From Limnomonas spitsbergensis (lineage: Eukaryota; Chlorophyta; Chlorophyceae; Chlamydomonadales), in the NCBI GenBank assembly GCA_037349105.1, contig JAYJMM010000123.1:6386001-6450000 (forward strand): a DNA stretch of 64,000 nucleotides, read 5' to 3'. Below are positions 12,001 to 21,547 of this stretch, in pieces; the first letter of the stretch is position 1; each line of letters opens with the position of its first letter. The notes beneath the pieces were generated by a model. It made no database searches, was not told where the DNA came from, and saw only the letters and a list, made by a program, of their open reading frames with translations. The translations under genes were made by a program, and so were the position numbers.

Positions 12001-12753
12001 TATGAAATAGTCAATGACACTGCAAGCACCAGCATTCTTGCCATGTTGGAAATAGGTAAAAGTACCTTCAATATCCCCAGGCAACCTTCCATTCAGGATA
12101 ACCAGACCTTGATCTTTGCACATCTCTATCAATTTTTTCCCATTAGGATTAACCACCCCGTCCTCATTATGTCTAGGCGGGACAGCGCGCGCACACGCAT
12201 GCAAATTAATGGCGTCACACGGAATTGGCAAATTGGCTGCGCCCATACCCTCCCATTCTTGCATGTCTATGATGTCGCAGCGATCATCCACACATGCAGT
12301 CCTAGCGTTCAGATCCCCTGAGATCACAACCTCCCCCAGCGCAGAAAATTTGGAAACTGATTCTCTAAGAAAATCATAGTGAGCCGCAGCATCCAACCGG
12401 CCATTTTCATGTTTGAAATAGGAAGAATTCCCATGAGGCAGGTAACACGCACAAACATACAGATTGCAGGCCGGAATTCTAACCCAGGTCATTCCATATG
12501 AAGGGGAATCCTGCACTAAGGACACCAAAAGAGGCTGCCTAGCATAGACCGCAACTCCACCCGACCGTGCATCGTAAGTCCGTGCACTGCAAGAGACACA
12601 TGCGAAACCAGATAGGTCAGGGACAACATCAGAGACGCAATGACCGGTGTGAGACAAAATGATTAAGTCTGCTTTTTCCCATATCTTCTGAAAATCAAGG
12701 CTCAGGTGCATTGTGCTAAGATGCCCCCCTATGTTCCAGCTCAGCACCCTCAA
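9037..12753 (-). CDS. LINE-A ORF2: APE-type endonuclease and reverse transcriptase
   Basis: The intact 1,238-residue protein starts at ATG 12753. The N-terminal exonuclease-endonuclease-phosphatase fold shows SWNIGG, SGGVAVYA, VISGDLNAR and a terminal GRFDHVPIFL, the expected order of catalytic motifs for target-nicking AP endonucleases. The reverse transcriptase core is at residues 560-870: GYPKEWG, DYRGIAVG, GFRHGRGT, FIDFRKAYD, GVKQGDPLSPLLFGLFI, and the catalytic YADD at 10354-10365. The C-terminus has a Cys/His cluster (CRCCNLKCREDELHMIYC) like those ending many L1-like proteins. No separate ORF1 is seen. The protein nicks target DNA and copies element RNA by target-primed reverse transcription. 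Intact reading frame and target duplications suggest recent insertion. I did not assign a clade. Confidence 0.9.
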   Translation of the reverse strand: MRVLSWNIGGHLSTMHLSLDFQKIWEKADLIILSHTGHCVSDVVPDLSGFACVSCSARTYDARSGGVAVYARQPLLVSLVQDSPSYGMTWVRIPACNLYVCACYLPHGNSSYFKHENGRLDAAAHYDFLRESVSKFSALGEVVISGDLNARTACVDDRCDIIDMQEWEGMGAANLPIPCDAINLHACARAVPPRHNEDGVVNPNGKKLIEMCKDQGLVILNGRLPGDIEGTFTYFQHGKNAGACSVIDYFISTPSLIFDMTGAIKPGCDMQVSQCACTPARADGGRFDHVPIFLTVSRPALEPTAFARRIKGTLQGNDVTMKQARDVVYRWNPDSRDFYVTNLCTSASVAEHFGAMYHLSASVHEVSQHFSRAIECALMDLHRSQGKVACYPNESKVIKQDRPCNTWYDDRCKAARKTCLVAAQFWGAGSGEVKLAIREYRRITQAIKREWEGVRAADLLSDLRCQPKNFWSAYGSNRKISPLTDVGDWTEYFKKLFEPSEHVPCHKAGDETIQACLFPLPLEVHLSQAEHLNCVFTEAEIVKALEKTVNGKSAGVDGVPMEFLKHAVIVTPRGAFSQEKRQYVLANQITFLFNRVLADGYPKEWGIGALVPVPKPKGSPAIKDDYRGIAVGTALSKLYSLVLLQRLDSWAESQGFRADGQAGFRHGRGTPDNAFILNHIIEKYHSEKKTIFAAFIDFRKAYDCIDRDLLWPSLQSMGVHGRILESLKEMYQDVKIRVRVGGKLGDSFSSFMGVKQGDPLSPLLFGLFIDRFEKFVASECPDIGARLSHALVRVLLYADDLVLFAESPDDLQKLLDALHIFCRHNALTVNIKKSEAVVFNQKYCSHLVSLSYDGSVLDIKPFFIYLGMLFDEAEGMKGAGRRCVNKGRAALYAMVRRCHELDIHNVHIKCHIFDSLVKPILFYGCEIWGPGLLAKGVGLTDTGFSRDLEVIHKGFLRQCLGLRKSVAEYVLMSELHREPLILSLFQQTLSFWNRINLRPDNDLVKMAMQESCDLAKAGTSLCWAGFLSTILMTLGIDLLTASVNTSLDIEVIVNSARDQWLSKISRDMPRTALSVRATPDSERSGFKLFTFSKWFQIKRDVQETFWYNLSKPNIIFAVARYRMGSHWLNVETGRFEKPCVPRSERICRCCNLKCREDELHMIYCPFYTDLRFQFNLTFHNFLEDEDEAMKRYANGVWGKLNAADSAYVFWKKFGCFIFQCMMKRENHLKTLPKFLSPP

Positions 12754-12845
12754 ACCCTTCCTCTCTCTATAAGCCGTAGCATTAACCGGTTTACGGGTTA
12801 CCCGCTAGATTGACTTCACCTCCTCTCCTCGGACAAATAAGCATG

Positions 12846-14165
12846 CCCGCTTGAAGTAAGCAGGTATCCCTTTCTCCTTAGCCGCTTTGAACATGCCTTT
12901 GAGCATGCCTTGACTGCCCCTGCAGCGCCTTCTGCGCTGTAATTTGGTGCTCCTGATTGATCTGCCCAGGTAACTCCTCTGGGTTTGTCACTCCGCTGCT
13001 GCTGGGCAGCTGCTGCTCCTGCGGGGTTCCCTGCCCCTTCAAGGCGTGTCCGCATCTCCCACTGTCCTGTTCTCTCCTTCCTTGTTCTGTTGGACTGCGC
13101 CTCCCCATGGCCAGGCCCACTGGCTGACTGTTTGAGGCTGACGCCTCCTAGATCCCCCATTTCCAAGGCAAACTTCTCCCACAGCACCACCTGCTGTGTG
13201 AGTACTGCAATCTGATCTTCGTCTGTCATGCTGAGGTACCCTGGGACGGTCATAACAAACTTGCTCAGTTTGGCCTTAGCGAGCGCTGGAAGTCCATCAT
13301 GGAACAGATGCGAGACCGAGTGCCTCCTGCCAAAATGGTCCACTGCATCCCTTGAAATCTGCAGCAACTCTGCTGTCGACAGCACTCTGTGAGCAAATGC
13401 TTCCACCGTCTCCTCTGGCTTGACGTCAGGGTCGAGAGTGGTCTTCACCCCTAGCCTGAGGTTGGAAATGGCCGTCCTCTCATCCGAGGTTGGCTTTCCC
13501 ACTTCTGCTTGAACCACTTTGATCCACAAGGTTAGCAGTGAGGCCTCACAACACTGCTCCTCTGCTGGGGCAACCCACGTCCCCCTTATCCTTTCTGCTT
13601 CTTTGGCAGCCCTGTCTCCAGCATGGGGCGCCGCCCTGATGGCTACCATCAGTGGCCCCACGCTAGCCGGCTTGCTGTCCCATAGCTTGACCAGTGATTT
13701 CACCAACATCGTCATGGCTGATGGCGACTGGCACGACCCAGCTATTTCTCCGGCCACCACAGCCAGCGCTGGCGGGTCATCTGACAGCGCCAGCCGGTTG
13801 TGCGATCCCCAATATCCACATGCCTGGCAATATTTCCTGGCTGCAACCGCGCCTGGGTGCGACATATCCAATACTGGCACGTTGCCTTGGATGGCTGGGA
13901 TTTTGGTGAATTTGGCTACCCCTGCCAGCTGCAGGACCATCTGCTGCTGCAGCTGCAGGTTCATCCTTGCCTGCTCCCTCTCGAGCCTCTTCATTTCCTG
14001 GTCGCTGGACTCATGCCTGGCTCCCGGCCTGCGTCTGTCCGCTCCTCCTGGTCCCGAATCAACTGATTCTGACCTTGACCTAGATCCTCCACCTCCGCCC
14101 CTTGATGGGCTGCGACCTGAATGGTATCTGTCGTGTCTGTAATAATCCTCCTCCTGATCATGATC
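12846..14165 (-). CDS. Gag capsid region of the Ty3-type element
   Basis: The frame is open from the stop at 14166 and carries a Gag capsid-like sequence: an S/R/D-rich start, a helix-rich middle, and motifs such as PEETVEAFAHRVLSTAELL and SHLFHDGLPALAKAKLSKFV, which resemble the major-homology and C-terminal parts of LTR-element capsids. Near 12900 the coding sense changes frame. The original frame breaks down into a duplicated KACSKACSK stretch, while the next frame reads FKAAKEKGIPAYFKRAC and runs exactly into the LINE-A junction at 12845. A one-base indel there is the simplest explanation. The frame is the same as the upstream gag block, separated by a single TAA. Confidence 0.7.
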
Positions 14166-16391
14166 TTATCGTGATGGCTGCATGCCTGCCCTTCCTGCAG
14201 AGCTTCTACTTCCCTCGGGTGGCAGCCGTTCTGACTCGCTTCTGCCAGGTCTGCTGTCAGAGCCAGGCCTCCAAGCCTGCGCTCTGCCCGGCTCTGCCTG
14301 TCCCCTGGGCAACTCCTGGTCTTGCTGGTTTGGCTGTTCCCTGCCATCTGCCTGTTCTCTGGGCGGCTCCTGGCTATGCTGGCTTGGATGTTCCCTGCCA
14401 TCTGCCTGCCCTCTGGGCTGCTCCTGCCTATGCCGGTTTGGCTGTTCTCTGTTGTATGCCTGTCCCCTGGGCGGCTCCTGGCCCTGCCAACCCGGCTGCG
14501 TCCCGCCTGTGTAATTCCTGGCATAGGAATCAGACTGCGTTTCCTCTCTGGCTTCCTGCATTCTTGGACCACTGCTCCGTGCGCTGCCTGCAGGCTCAAT
14601 CCTCCTGGTTCCACTTGCTGTGCCCGCCTGCCTGTTCCTCAGGAATTCCTTGATGTAATCCACCTGGGTTTCTTGGCATGTGTTCTCTTTGTCCTCGACT
14701 ATGCGTAGCAACGCATAAGACTCTTGCCTGCTTGCTCTGCGTGTTGCTGTGCCTTGCTCTGCCATCCTGGCGAGTGATCGGCTAGTCAACTCCGCCCTTT
14801 CGCTGGCGGCTGGACTGCTGGTTCTGGGCGCTTCCCTGCCCCTTGGTCGCCCCCTGAGGCTTGGCTCGCTGCTGACCTCGAAGGCCTCTGATCTGAGTGC
14901 CGGGGTTGGCGCGGCTCTTGCCTGCTGCTGCCACCTTTGCACCTCCCTGAGCTCCTCCGGTCGCTGCACAGTTGTTTCAAATCCTTCCCATGCCTGGTCC
15001 TCCTCCTCCTCCGGCTCGGATCCAGGTTCCATTTGATTGCCTGTTACCTCGTTGCACCATTCGTCTGCGAAGGCCTTAACAGCCAGTGCTGCTTCTCGTC
15101 CCGCCCCTCCCTTGGACACCTGTCCAAGGGCGGCTAACAGCGTTGCCCTGTCCTGCCCTGTGTGGGGGATACCCAGCATGGCCTTTGTCGCCCATCCCCG
15201 CAGATGATGGGCCTTGAACTCCTCAATAGCTGTGACCTGGTCTTGGAAATGCAGGAACGTCCTGGAGCAAACTTGCTTCCACAGATCCGTTGCCCACTGC
15301 AAAATTCCTGTCCAACCGATCGGCTGCATATGTCCTTCTGACTCCTTTTCGCCGCACACTGCTCCCTCAGCCCTGGAGCGCTCTGGCTCGCTAGGGCTGG
15401 TATCCTGCGCTCCTGATGGATCGTGAAAAAATCCTCGCAGGATTTCCTTGTGGCTGTCGTCTCTCTGCGTCAGGCTGCTAGACCCCTCCTTGGATTTCTG
15501 CACAGGTCTGCCCACACTGGGCGGAAACCTGGACAGCGGCGTCCCATAGACTGTGGATCCGGCTCCTCTTCTGACCAGCACCCTGCGCGGTCGCAGCTGC
15601 TGCCCTGGGCGCAGTCCCGTCTTAGACTGCCGCCCCTTCTCTTCTTGAACTGGGTCTGACAGTTCTTCCTCGGATATTTGGTCAGCCCAGGGCTTTCCTA
15701 CCGGCACAGCTGACTTTTCCCTTTCCTTGCCAACCTGCGAGCTCTGCCTGCCCGCTGCTGGCTGGGGCTCAGCTTCCTCGTGTTTGATCCCTGCAGGCAC
15801 ACTCCTGGCCTCCATTTCCTCTGCTTTCATTCGCTGTTGGTCTGGGCAGGCTTTATCACAGCCTGCAACCTCTCTTGGTGCTGCGGCTTCCTCGGCCCTT
15901 TGATCCGGCTGACTGGGTTCGGCTTTGACCCGCTGCGTGACCCTGGCCACCCTGGGCGGATTCTGCTGGGGCGTGGCCTTGGGCTCGCAGCTCTGCCGCG
16001 TGTCACAGCTCTGGGACACCTCTGTTGCTTGTTCCAGAATCAGCTCTGGTGTTCCAGCCTGAGTCTGCCACTGCTCGAATTCCAGGCTGCCCCTGAAATC
16101 GGCGGGCACTGGACCCCCTCGGCCGATGCCTTTGCGCGTCACCAGCGCTGAGCCGTCTGCCTGCGCCCCTGCCTCTCTGGGCGGTACGCGACCCGGCTCT
16201 GGCACCTTGCAGTTTCCAGCGGGCGGTTCCACTGGCCCTGCCAGCTTCGCCGCCACCAACAGTGCTTCTGCAGCCAGCTCATCACTAGCCTCCATCAGGT
16301 TTACACCCGGCTCCAGCCCCCTCAGACGCCCACTTCTCCGTTGGGCGTCAGGGTGCTGGTGCCTATCGGGATTTAGATCTACATCTGTCAT
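14166..16391 (-). CDS. N-terminal Gag block of the Ty3-type element
   Basis: This 741-residue ORF starts at ATG 16391 (MTDVDLNPDRHQHPD). It is hydrophilic and rich in E, R, P, S, Q and A. It includes a run of about five imperfect 20-residue repeats around 14280-14520 (QPNRHRQEQPRGQADGREHP type). There is no enzymatic motif. It ends at TAA 14166-14168, but the same frame continues at once into the capsid block, so the stop is either a readthrough site or a single inactivating mutation. Position and composition suit the unstructured N-terminal part of a very long Gag. Confidence 0.65.
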   Translation of the reverse strand: MTDVDLNPDRHQHPDAQRRSGRLRGLEPGVNLMEASDELAAEALLVAAKLAGPVEPPAGNCKVPEPGRVPPREAGAQADGSALVTRKGIGRGGPVPADFRGSLEFEQWQTQAGTPELILEQATEVSQSCDTRQSCEPKATPQQNPPRVARVTQRVKAEPSQPDQRAEEAAAPREVAGCDKACPDQQRMKAEEMEARSVPAGIKHEEAEPQPAAGRQSSQVGKEREKSAVPVGKPWADQISEEELSDPVQEEKGRQSKTGLRPGQQLRPRRVLVRRGAGSTVYGTPLSRFPPSVGRPVQKSKEGSSSLTQRDDSHKEILRGFFHDPSGAQDTSPSEPERSRAEGAVCGEKESEGHMQPIGWTGILQWATDLWKQVCSRTFLHFQDQVTAIEEFKAHHLRGWATKAMLGIPHTGQDRATLLAALGQVSKGGAGREAALAVKAFADEWCNEVTGNQMEPGSEPEEEEDQAWEGFETTVQRPEELREVQRWQQQARAAPTPALRSEAFEVSSEPSLRGRPRGREAPRTSSPAASERAELTSRSLARMAEQGTATRRASRQESYALLRIVEDKENTCQETQVDYIKEFLRNRQAGTASGTRRIEPAGSARSSGPRMQEAREETQSDSYARNYTGGTQPGWQGQEPPRGQAYNREQPNRHRQEQPRGQADGREHPSQHSQEPPREQADGREQPNQQDQELPRGQAEPGRAQAWRPGSDSRPGRSESERLPPEGSRSSAGRAGMQPSR
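14280..14520 (-). repeat. Coding ~60-bp tandem repeat in gag
   Basis: Four to five copies of a unit of about 60 bp encode imperfect repeats of Q/E-P-R-x-Q-A-D-G-R-E-H/Q-P. The unit length is a multiple of three, so the Gag frame is kept. Confidence 0.65.
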
Positions 16392-17741
16392 TCTACAGGC
16401 AATTAACGAACCGCACGGTCCTGCAAGCGTGCTGGCGACACCCTCTACAAGATCTGCTAACGCTAGGCTTCTGCCCCCTTGTTCCTACTGCAATCTGGTG
16501 AGGACTTTGCAAGTCAAGATCGGATGGCAGGTACAGCACTATGCAGGAAAGGCCTTGCCTTCCCGCTTTTCTGCTCACTAGTTTCAATCTGGCGGAATCC
16601 TCCTTCGCCCTTTCAGTTCTTCCCACCTTGCTGGCCGGGCTGCTTCTAGATGTCTCACGTCCCGCGTGGGTGTCACACGCCCTGCGTGGATGTTGCCTTT
16701 TGCGTAGCGTCCGCTCAGCTCTGCGTTCCTGCGGGGATCCTTTGGCACACCCACAAGATTTCAAACTTGGATGTTCTATCCACAAGTTTACTTCTGTCAA
16801 TGATGAGAAATTGGATCCACCTGATCTCAATCCGCAGTCACACAGGGAATTATCTGCTGGATGTATAAATTCACAGCCAGATCTTCAAGTCACTTCTGGA
16901 CTCAACACTCAGCTGCCACGCTCAGTGATTCTCAGAGTTTAACTTGGCAACCTCTCTCTGGAGATTACCACAGCAAAGTGCAGTTCAAATGCTGTCCAAG
17001 GTCGTTTGTATGCAAACAAATTTCCAATTCGCTACACAAGCACCTTTAGCAGGAATTGGCAAATCAAGCTGATCAGGCTAAATCTACTTCGTCCCTTTCT
17101 AAAGGACACGCGATGTGCGCTTCAGGTCCGTGGCGGACTTCTTTCCTCACGGCAGTGACGGACGCCTACGGGCAGACTCAGTGACTCTTCACTGGCTGCG
17201 AGTGCTCAGCGAGTTAAGCAGCTGAGCTGGATATTTGTATGTATAGCAATAGACTATGGTAGCGTAGGCCTTCTGGCCGTCTGGGCGCGATCCAGCTGGG
17301 CTATGTTAAGGGCACTTACCGCGCGACTCGCGGTGAGGTTGCCGGGACGTAGACTGCGTACTTCTTCTTCTGCAGGGTCTCGGCTCTCTACTGGGGTAAT
17401 TGTCTCCAGCTAGTTCAGCTGAGGCTGAGCTAGTCTTGACTCGGATTAAGGTACTGACTTATTTGAACGCCGTAGGTCTCATACAAGGATGACGGCCAGT
17501 GCTTGTTACAATAGAGGTCTGTCCTTTAGAAAGGGACGAAGTAACTAGCCAAGGCAATTGCCGGGATACAGGGACCCGGCAGGCCCAATTCAGAGTACGG
17601 GTCATGCCTAATCTCCCTGCGTAAGCGGGTTTCTAGGTCTCAGTTCAAATCCGTGGGCTCCGCAGAGAAGCTGCGGAGTCCCCGAGGCCGCTAACTGCGG
17701 TCTAAACGGTTCTGTCACGTATACTGTAATATACTGTGACA
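16392..17741 (-). mobile_element. Probable 5' leader and LTR of the Ty3-type element
   Basis: This stretch lies between the gag start and a candidate minus-strand LTR start, TGTCACAGTATATT at 17741, which is the arm of an imperfect palindrome (17713-17741). No second LTR is inside the window, so the limits cannot be proved. No clear primer-binding site was identified. A MITE-like element sits inside it. Confidence 0.35.
17085..17543. mobile_element. MITE-like element with 21-bp perfect terminal inverted repeats
   Basis: CTTCGTCCCTTTCTAAAGGA(C) at 17087-17107 is repeated exactly in inverted orientation at 17521-17541. Both ends are flanked by TA (17085-17086 and 17542-17543), the usual target duplication of Tc1/mariner and Stowaway-type MITEs. 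The 455-bp interior has no ORF. The terminal sequence resembles the general form of Stowaway ends but I did not match it to a known family. Confidence 0.65.
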
Positions 17742-19324
17742 CATACCATGGCTCCCTTCCGGAGAGAATACCACAACACTAGTGCTAGCAACAGAGGTTG
17801 CCGTTGCACAGGTAGGCACTCCACTGCTGTGGAGTGGGATGTCCTCAAATTCCGACTGAGTCACCTGCGAAGGGCAGGCCAGATTCACTGATTGCACTCC
17901 TACCACGGCAGCACGCTTGGGGCTTCCGCACAGTTTAAGGCGGATACCATAACATGGGATGGGGAGCATGGCATTGGGAGTTCGGAAAATGAGAGATCTC
18001 TGTCCCAATAATTCTCAGAGACAGATCTGTCTCCCTCCTCTAGCTGTCCCAACTCCTAGAGATAGATATTCGGCGATATTTATTGGAAACAACTCTCCAA
18101 GGCCAGACCTAGACCTTGCCTTGGATACCTTGTTATTTCCGTCTAAATGGGAAATTTCCAGTATGACCTTGCTTCAATGCTATGTGTTGTGTCCTTTCTG
18201 TTACCTGTGCTGATGATCCAATGTCGCCCATCTATTCGATGAATTTAAAACAGATGGTGACCTTGGCTCGGTAAAAAGAACAAATTACGAAAATTCAAAT
18301 ATGCACCAAGCGTGTCTTGATTTAGATGCAGGAAACAGCGTATAGGAGTGAGAAGCGAGCACGAATCTCGCGATCTGATACTTCAGCTACTGGTAGAAGA
18401 AATAGCGAATATCTGGTGGATTCTGCCGTAGGTCTTCAGCAGGCAGGCGATCGAGACTCGAGAGGGAGGTGTATGTGGGCACTAGGTATCGGCGCTTTGT
18501 TTCCTACACCCTCGGGGTACAAGGCCGGGTTAGCCGGGTCCAAACCGTATACCGTAGCTATTTCAATCAAGTGCCCTTTCAATCACAACTTTGGAATGAT
18601 ATTACATCGTGTCGGAATCAATCGCCCGGCTTGCTTCGCCGCCTGCAGGCTCTGTCGCCCCCCAATCAAACTACAGTGACTACCTGAGTACCTTACACTC
18701 AGATACCTAGGACGATGCAGATCATCGCCCTAGAAACTTTGGAGGACAGGGCCAGATCTTAAGCTTCAGTGTAGGGTCTCGCTTTACAACGTCTTTTGCC
18801 TTAATAATGACATTTCTACAACGCAGCGGTGGCACCAACAGCACAGCAAGGCAGCCCACTCATGACGGCAGCCTTACTTGGCAGCCGACCTGAAGACAGA
18901 ACACTGGAGGGCGCACATGGTGCATTTAGCTGATGGGGGCATTGGAAGAGTTGGAGCGGGGAGCAGTTGTCTCCATACTGAGTTTGGCAGTCCTTGATTA
19001 GTTGATTGACCTACAGCCGCTACCCATCCCAGAGGTGCTACAGCTACTAGTAGTGGATACAGGCATACAGCTACAAGCCGGCGCAGCTTGAGGCGAATTC
19101 CTGAGGAGACCCCAGGGACCCCACTACCCAGCGCAGGTTTGCGGCTGCCTACCGCGCCTGGTTCCAGCGTACGGAGGTTCACGCCTATGTTGGGTGTGCA
19201 TGCCATGCTGGGAGCCACACCAACAACATGGCCTGTGCTAGTGTGCGCACCAACTAACGGTTGCGCCTCGGTGCCCTTGACACGGCTGACACGAGATGAC
19301 GGCGTACCGGTCAACAGCGTGAGA
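17742..19324. other. Unassigned sequence
   Basis: No gene is supported here. The only structure seen is a short inverted repeat around 17993-18030 (GAGATCTCTGTC and GACAGATCT). The last few hundred bases may be further upstream, badly decayed LINE-B sequence. Confidence 0.5.
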
Positions 19325-19852
19325 CACGCTGTTGCCAGCGATATTGGGCAAGGTGCGATGGCGAGCATGTTTAGGATACGCTACATGTTTGCTTCCAGTT
19401 CTCTAGTGTCAAGGAACAGCTTAGGGAGAAGGGTTGGGCCGGACCCCCCGAAGGTGCCACTCAGTTGTACCAGAGCAGGCTTGGGAGGGAGGCTCTGGCT
19501 TTCATGGAAAGCGTGGTTGGCATAATTGAGGGCTAGTTTCTTGGAGATCTGGTATATTGGGTTTTCTTTCCTTTCTTCTTTGGAAGGAGGGGGGGCCTAT
19601 CCTTTTTGTTCCAATCTTACTTATCCTCTCTAATAATTTTCCCTTAGTTGTTCAGGCCTTGACTCTACATGGGCAAGGAATCTTCGCACTGCCTTTCCTT
19701 GTGGGGGGGAAAAGACATAAATGGTATATTTTGTGTTCCTCTCTTTCTTTCCTATCCCCTCTTAACTTAGCTTTCCTTCTCCCAACTTCTTTGTGAGGCG
19801 CCCACGCTGCGGAGCCTTCTCAGCATGGCCCAGAAGTGTAACGTCATTGACC
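19325..19852 (+). mobile_element. LINE-B 3' end, 5'-truncated, with C-terminal coding remnant
   Basis: Decoded on the plus strand, it gives DTLHVCFQFSSVKEQLREKG and then QLYQSRLGREALAFMESVVG, the same order as the better copy at 24.2-24.8 kb. A pyrimidine-rich 3' UTR follows, then the family hallmark GGCGCCCACG...GGCCCAGAAGTGTAACGTCATTGAC at 19797-19851. One internal stop shows that it is dead. Confidence 0.75.
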
Positions 19853-19920
19853 ATGGTAAGAGGAGGTTGACATTGCAAAGGCAATGGCCTTGTAGGCTGA
19901 CACCTTGAGCAGACAACGAT

Positions 19921-19942
19921 TTCCCCCCCCCCCCCCCCCCCA
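19921..19942. repeat. Poly(C) tract
   Basis: An uninterrupted run of about 20 C lies beside the LINE-B tail. Similar runs occur near 22381, 25389, 37149 and 63090. They are simple sequence and may be length-variable or assembly-prone. Confidence 0.8.
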
Positions 19943-20270
19943 GGCCAAGGACATTGTTGATCCACCAGCCTCACTCCCTCTGGAGTACTTCAAATGTATG
20001 AGCAACCCTGTTAATACAGCTGCCTCCATCATCAGTTGCTCCCATGTCAGCTGGCCCACGATGTGCATGCCCCTTTCAGCCGGTGGGATCTGGAGCAGGT
20101 ATGCTCTAATCACTGTCAGAGCTGACACACCGTTGCATGATACTAAGACTGTGAATCGATCATGCAGCCCGAAGGCAGACAGGTTGTGCCAATCAGTTGC
20201 TGCTATGCAAGTGTGTTTGGCTGGGAGCCGCCTGCCCAAATGGGATGTCTAGGGTCGCTGATCTTCATAG

Positions 20271-20430
20271 GTCAATGAATGACATTACACCTCTGGGCCA
20301 TGCTGAAAAGGCGCGGCCGCGAGGGCGCCCGATTGTTAGATCGGGAGGAAAAGAAACTCAAGGCTTAAGGGGACAGGAAAGGAACAGAGGGAATAAAGAG
20401 ATCCCCAAACTTAAAGGAACTCTCCATTGG
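20271..20430 (-). mobile_element. LINE-B 3' end fragment
   Basis: It begins (plus strand) GTCAATGAATGACATTACAC, then CTCTGGGCCATGCTGAAAAG and GCGCGGCCGCGAGGGCGCCC. This is the reverse complement of the LINE-B 3' hairpin and tail, followed by purine-rich 3' UTR. Confidence 0.75.
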
Positions 20431-20584
20431 TAAGCTCGTGCGCCAGTTCGTTGCTTGTTCGTTAGACTCGATTTTAGAGGATCAAGGAGATGGAAAAATC
20501 ATGTGGACGTCTGTGTCCTCAAGTCATGTACCCTTTGACAACCCTCCGTAACCACCGGCTTCTCTGTTTACACTTAACAGCAGG

Positions 20585-20701
20585 ACTTTTTGTTTTGTTT
20601 TGAGGGGTCTCTTTCCTCTCTCTCTTTAGTTTCCAACCTTGCTGTTTGACGCCGACACGGCCGAGCTTTGCAGGATGGCCCAGTGGTGTAACGTCATTGA
20701 C
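20585..20701 (+). mobile_element. LINE-B 3' end fragment (second-hairpin subtype)
   Basis: TTTTGTTTTGTTTTGAGGGG, a CT-rich stretch, GACGCCGACACGGCCGAGC and GGCCCAGTGGTGTAACGTCA match the distal half of the dimeric tails at 43.6 and 49.9 kb. Confidence 0.75.
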
Positions 20702-20784
20702 TTAACAGCATTTCAAATGTCAAATATTCCTTAAAGACACGCTCTGGCGTTTTGTTTCGTTCTTATACCGGTATAGGCTATACT

Positions 20785-21071
20785 TATGCTTTGTATTAGA
20801 GCAGGCTGGGGTGGGACGCCCTGGCTTTTGTTGAAGATGTAGTAGATATGGCCAGGACATATCGCTGAGTCTTTAAACGTTTTCGAGGCTGGGGCTTCCT
20901 TTGACTGACCCTCCTCCCCAGTCTTTTGTATGTCCCTTGCGTTTATTTCCTCTTTTATATGTTTTCTGCCCAACGTTTGATTTCTTTCCTCCCAACCTAT
21001 TAGCTGGGCGCCCACGCGACCGCGCCTTTGAGCATGGTTCAGAGGTGTCAATGACTACAATGTCATTGACT
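20785..21071 (+). mobile_element. LINE-B 3' end with coding remnant
   Basis: A short remnant equivalent to RLGWDALAFVEDVVDMA is followed by 3' UTR and the hallmark hairpin GGGCGCCCACGCGACCGCGC and TTCAGAGGTGTCAATGAC, ending in a second copy of the tail word. Confidence 0.7.
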
Positions 21072-21179
21072 ATATTTTATGATGCCAATTGACAGCATTT
21101 GCCACGAGGAATGCAACGATGTAGCTCTCGTCTCAATCTGGTGTATTATATAAAATACCTCTTTCCGGGTTTTCCCGCC

Positions 21180-21547
21180 TTCCTTCCTAGTACCGTATGT
21201 TTGTTTCCTTTCTCTCTGTTGCGGGCCAGGACCTGAACGGCTTGGGGTTATTTCAGACTGCCTCACCTTTTGGACATGGTATTTTTCCGCTCCTCTTTTC
21301 GTGTGTTCCTTGCCCCCCCCCTCTTATTTAACTTTCCTATCCTCCCGTTGAGACAGTCGGGCGCCCATGTGGCCGAGCTTCTTTAACATGGCCCAGAGGT
21401 CATGTTATTGACCTTCTGTCCCCGCTTCACCTATTGCTCCCAATCACTTTATTTACCCCTTTTCCTATGTATTTCTGCCCCTTTTTTGTGAGGCGCCAAC
21501 GCGGCCGAGCCTTTTGAACAGGGCCCAAAGGTGTAACGTCATTGACC
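21180..21547 (+). mobile_element. Two head-to-tail LINE-B 3' ends
   Basis: The hallmark hairpin and tail occur at about 21355-21412 and again at 21493-21547, each preceded by a pyrimidine-rich 3' UTR. The second starts where the first ends, which suggests insertion into the previous tail. Confidence 0.7.

Larger units (their letters stand above)
8784..12845 (-). mobile_element. LINE-A, full-length non-LTR retrotransposon with 6-bp target duplication
   Basis: The element occupies 8790-12839 on the minus strand, flanked by CATGCT at 12840-12845 and 8784-8789. Joining the flanks restores an uninterrupted Gag reading (FKRAC then YQCG), which shows that it inserted into gag just before the zinc-knuckle codons. 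The order is a short 5' leader (12754-12839), one long ORF, a 3' UTR of about 245 nt, and a tail made of repeated ACTTCACAA-like units. The same 3' UTR and tail recur at 31.4 kb, 42.9-43.8 kb and, diverged, at 54.6 kb. This supports the element limits. Confidence 0.85.

Noticed and set aside
17630..17665. GTTCAAATCC resembling a tRNA T-arm/B box
   Set aside because: No matching acceptor stem, D-arm or anticodon stem could be laid out around it.
18874..19368. 164-codon minus-strand ORF with hydrophobic stretches
   Set aside because: Its lower half is antisense to the LINE-B coding remnant and it shows no independent coding signs.
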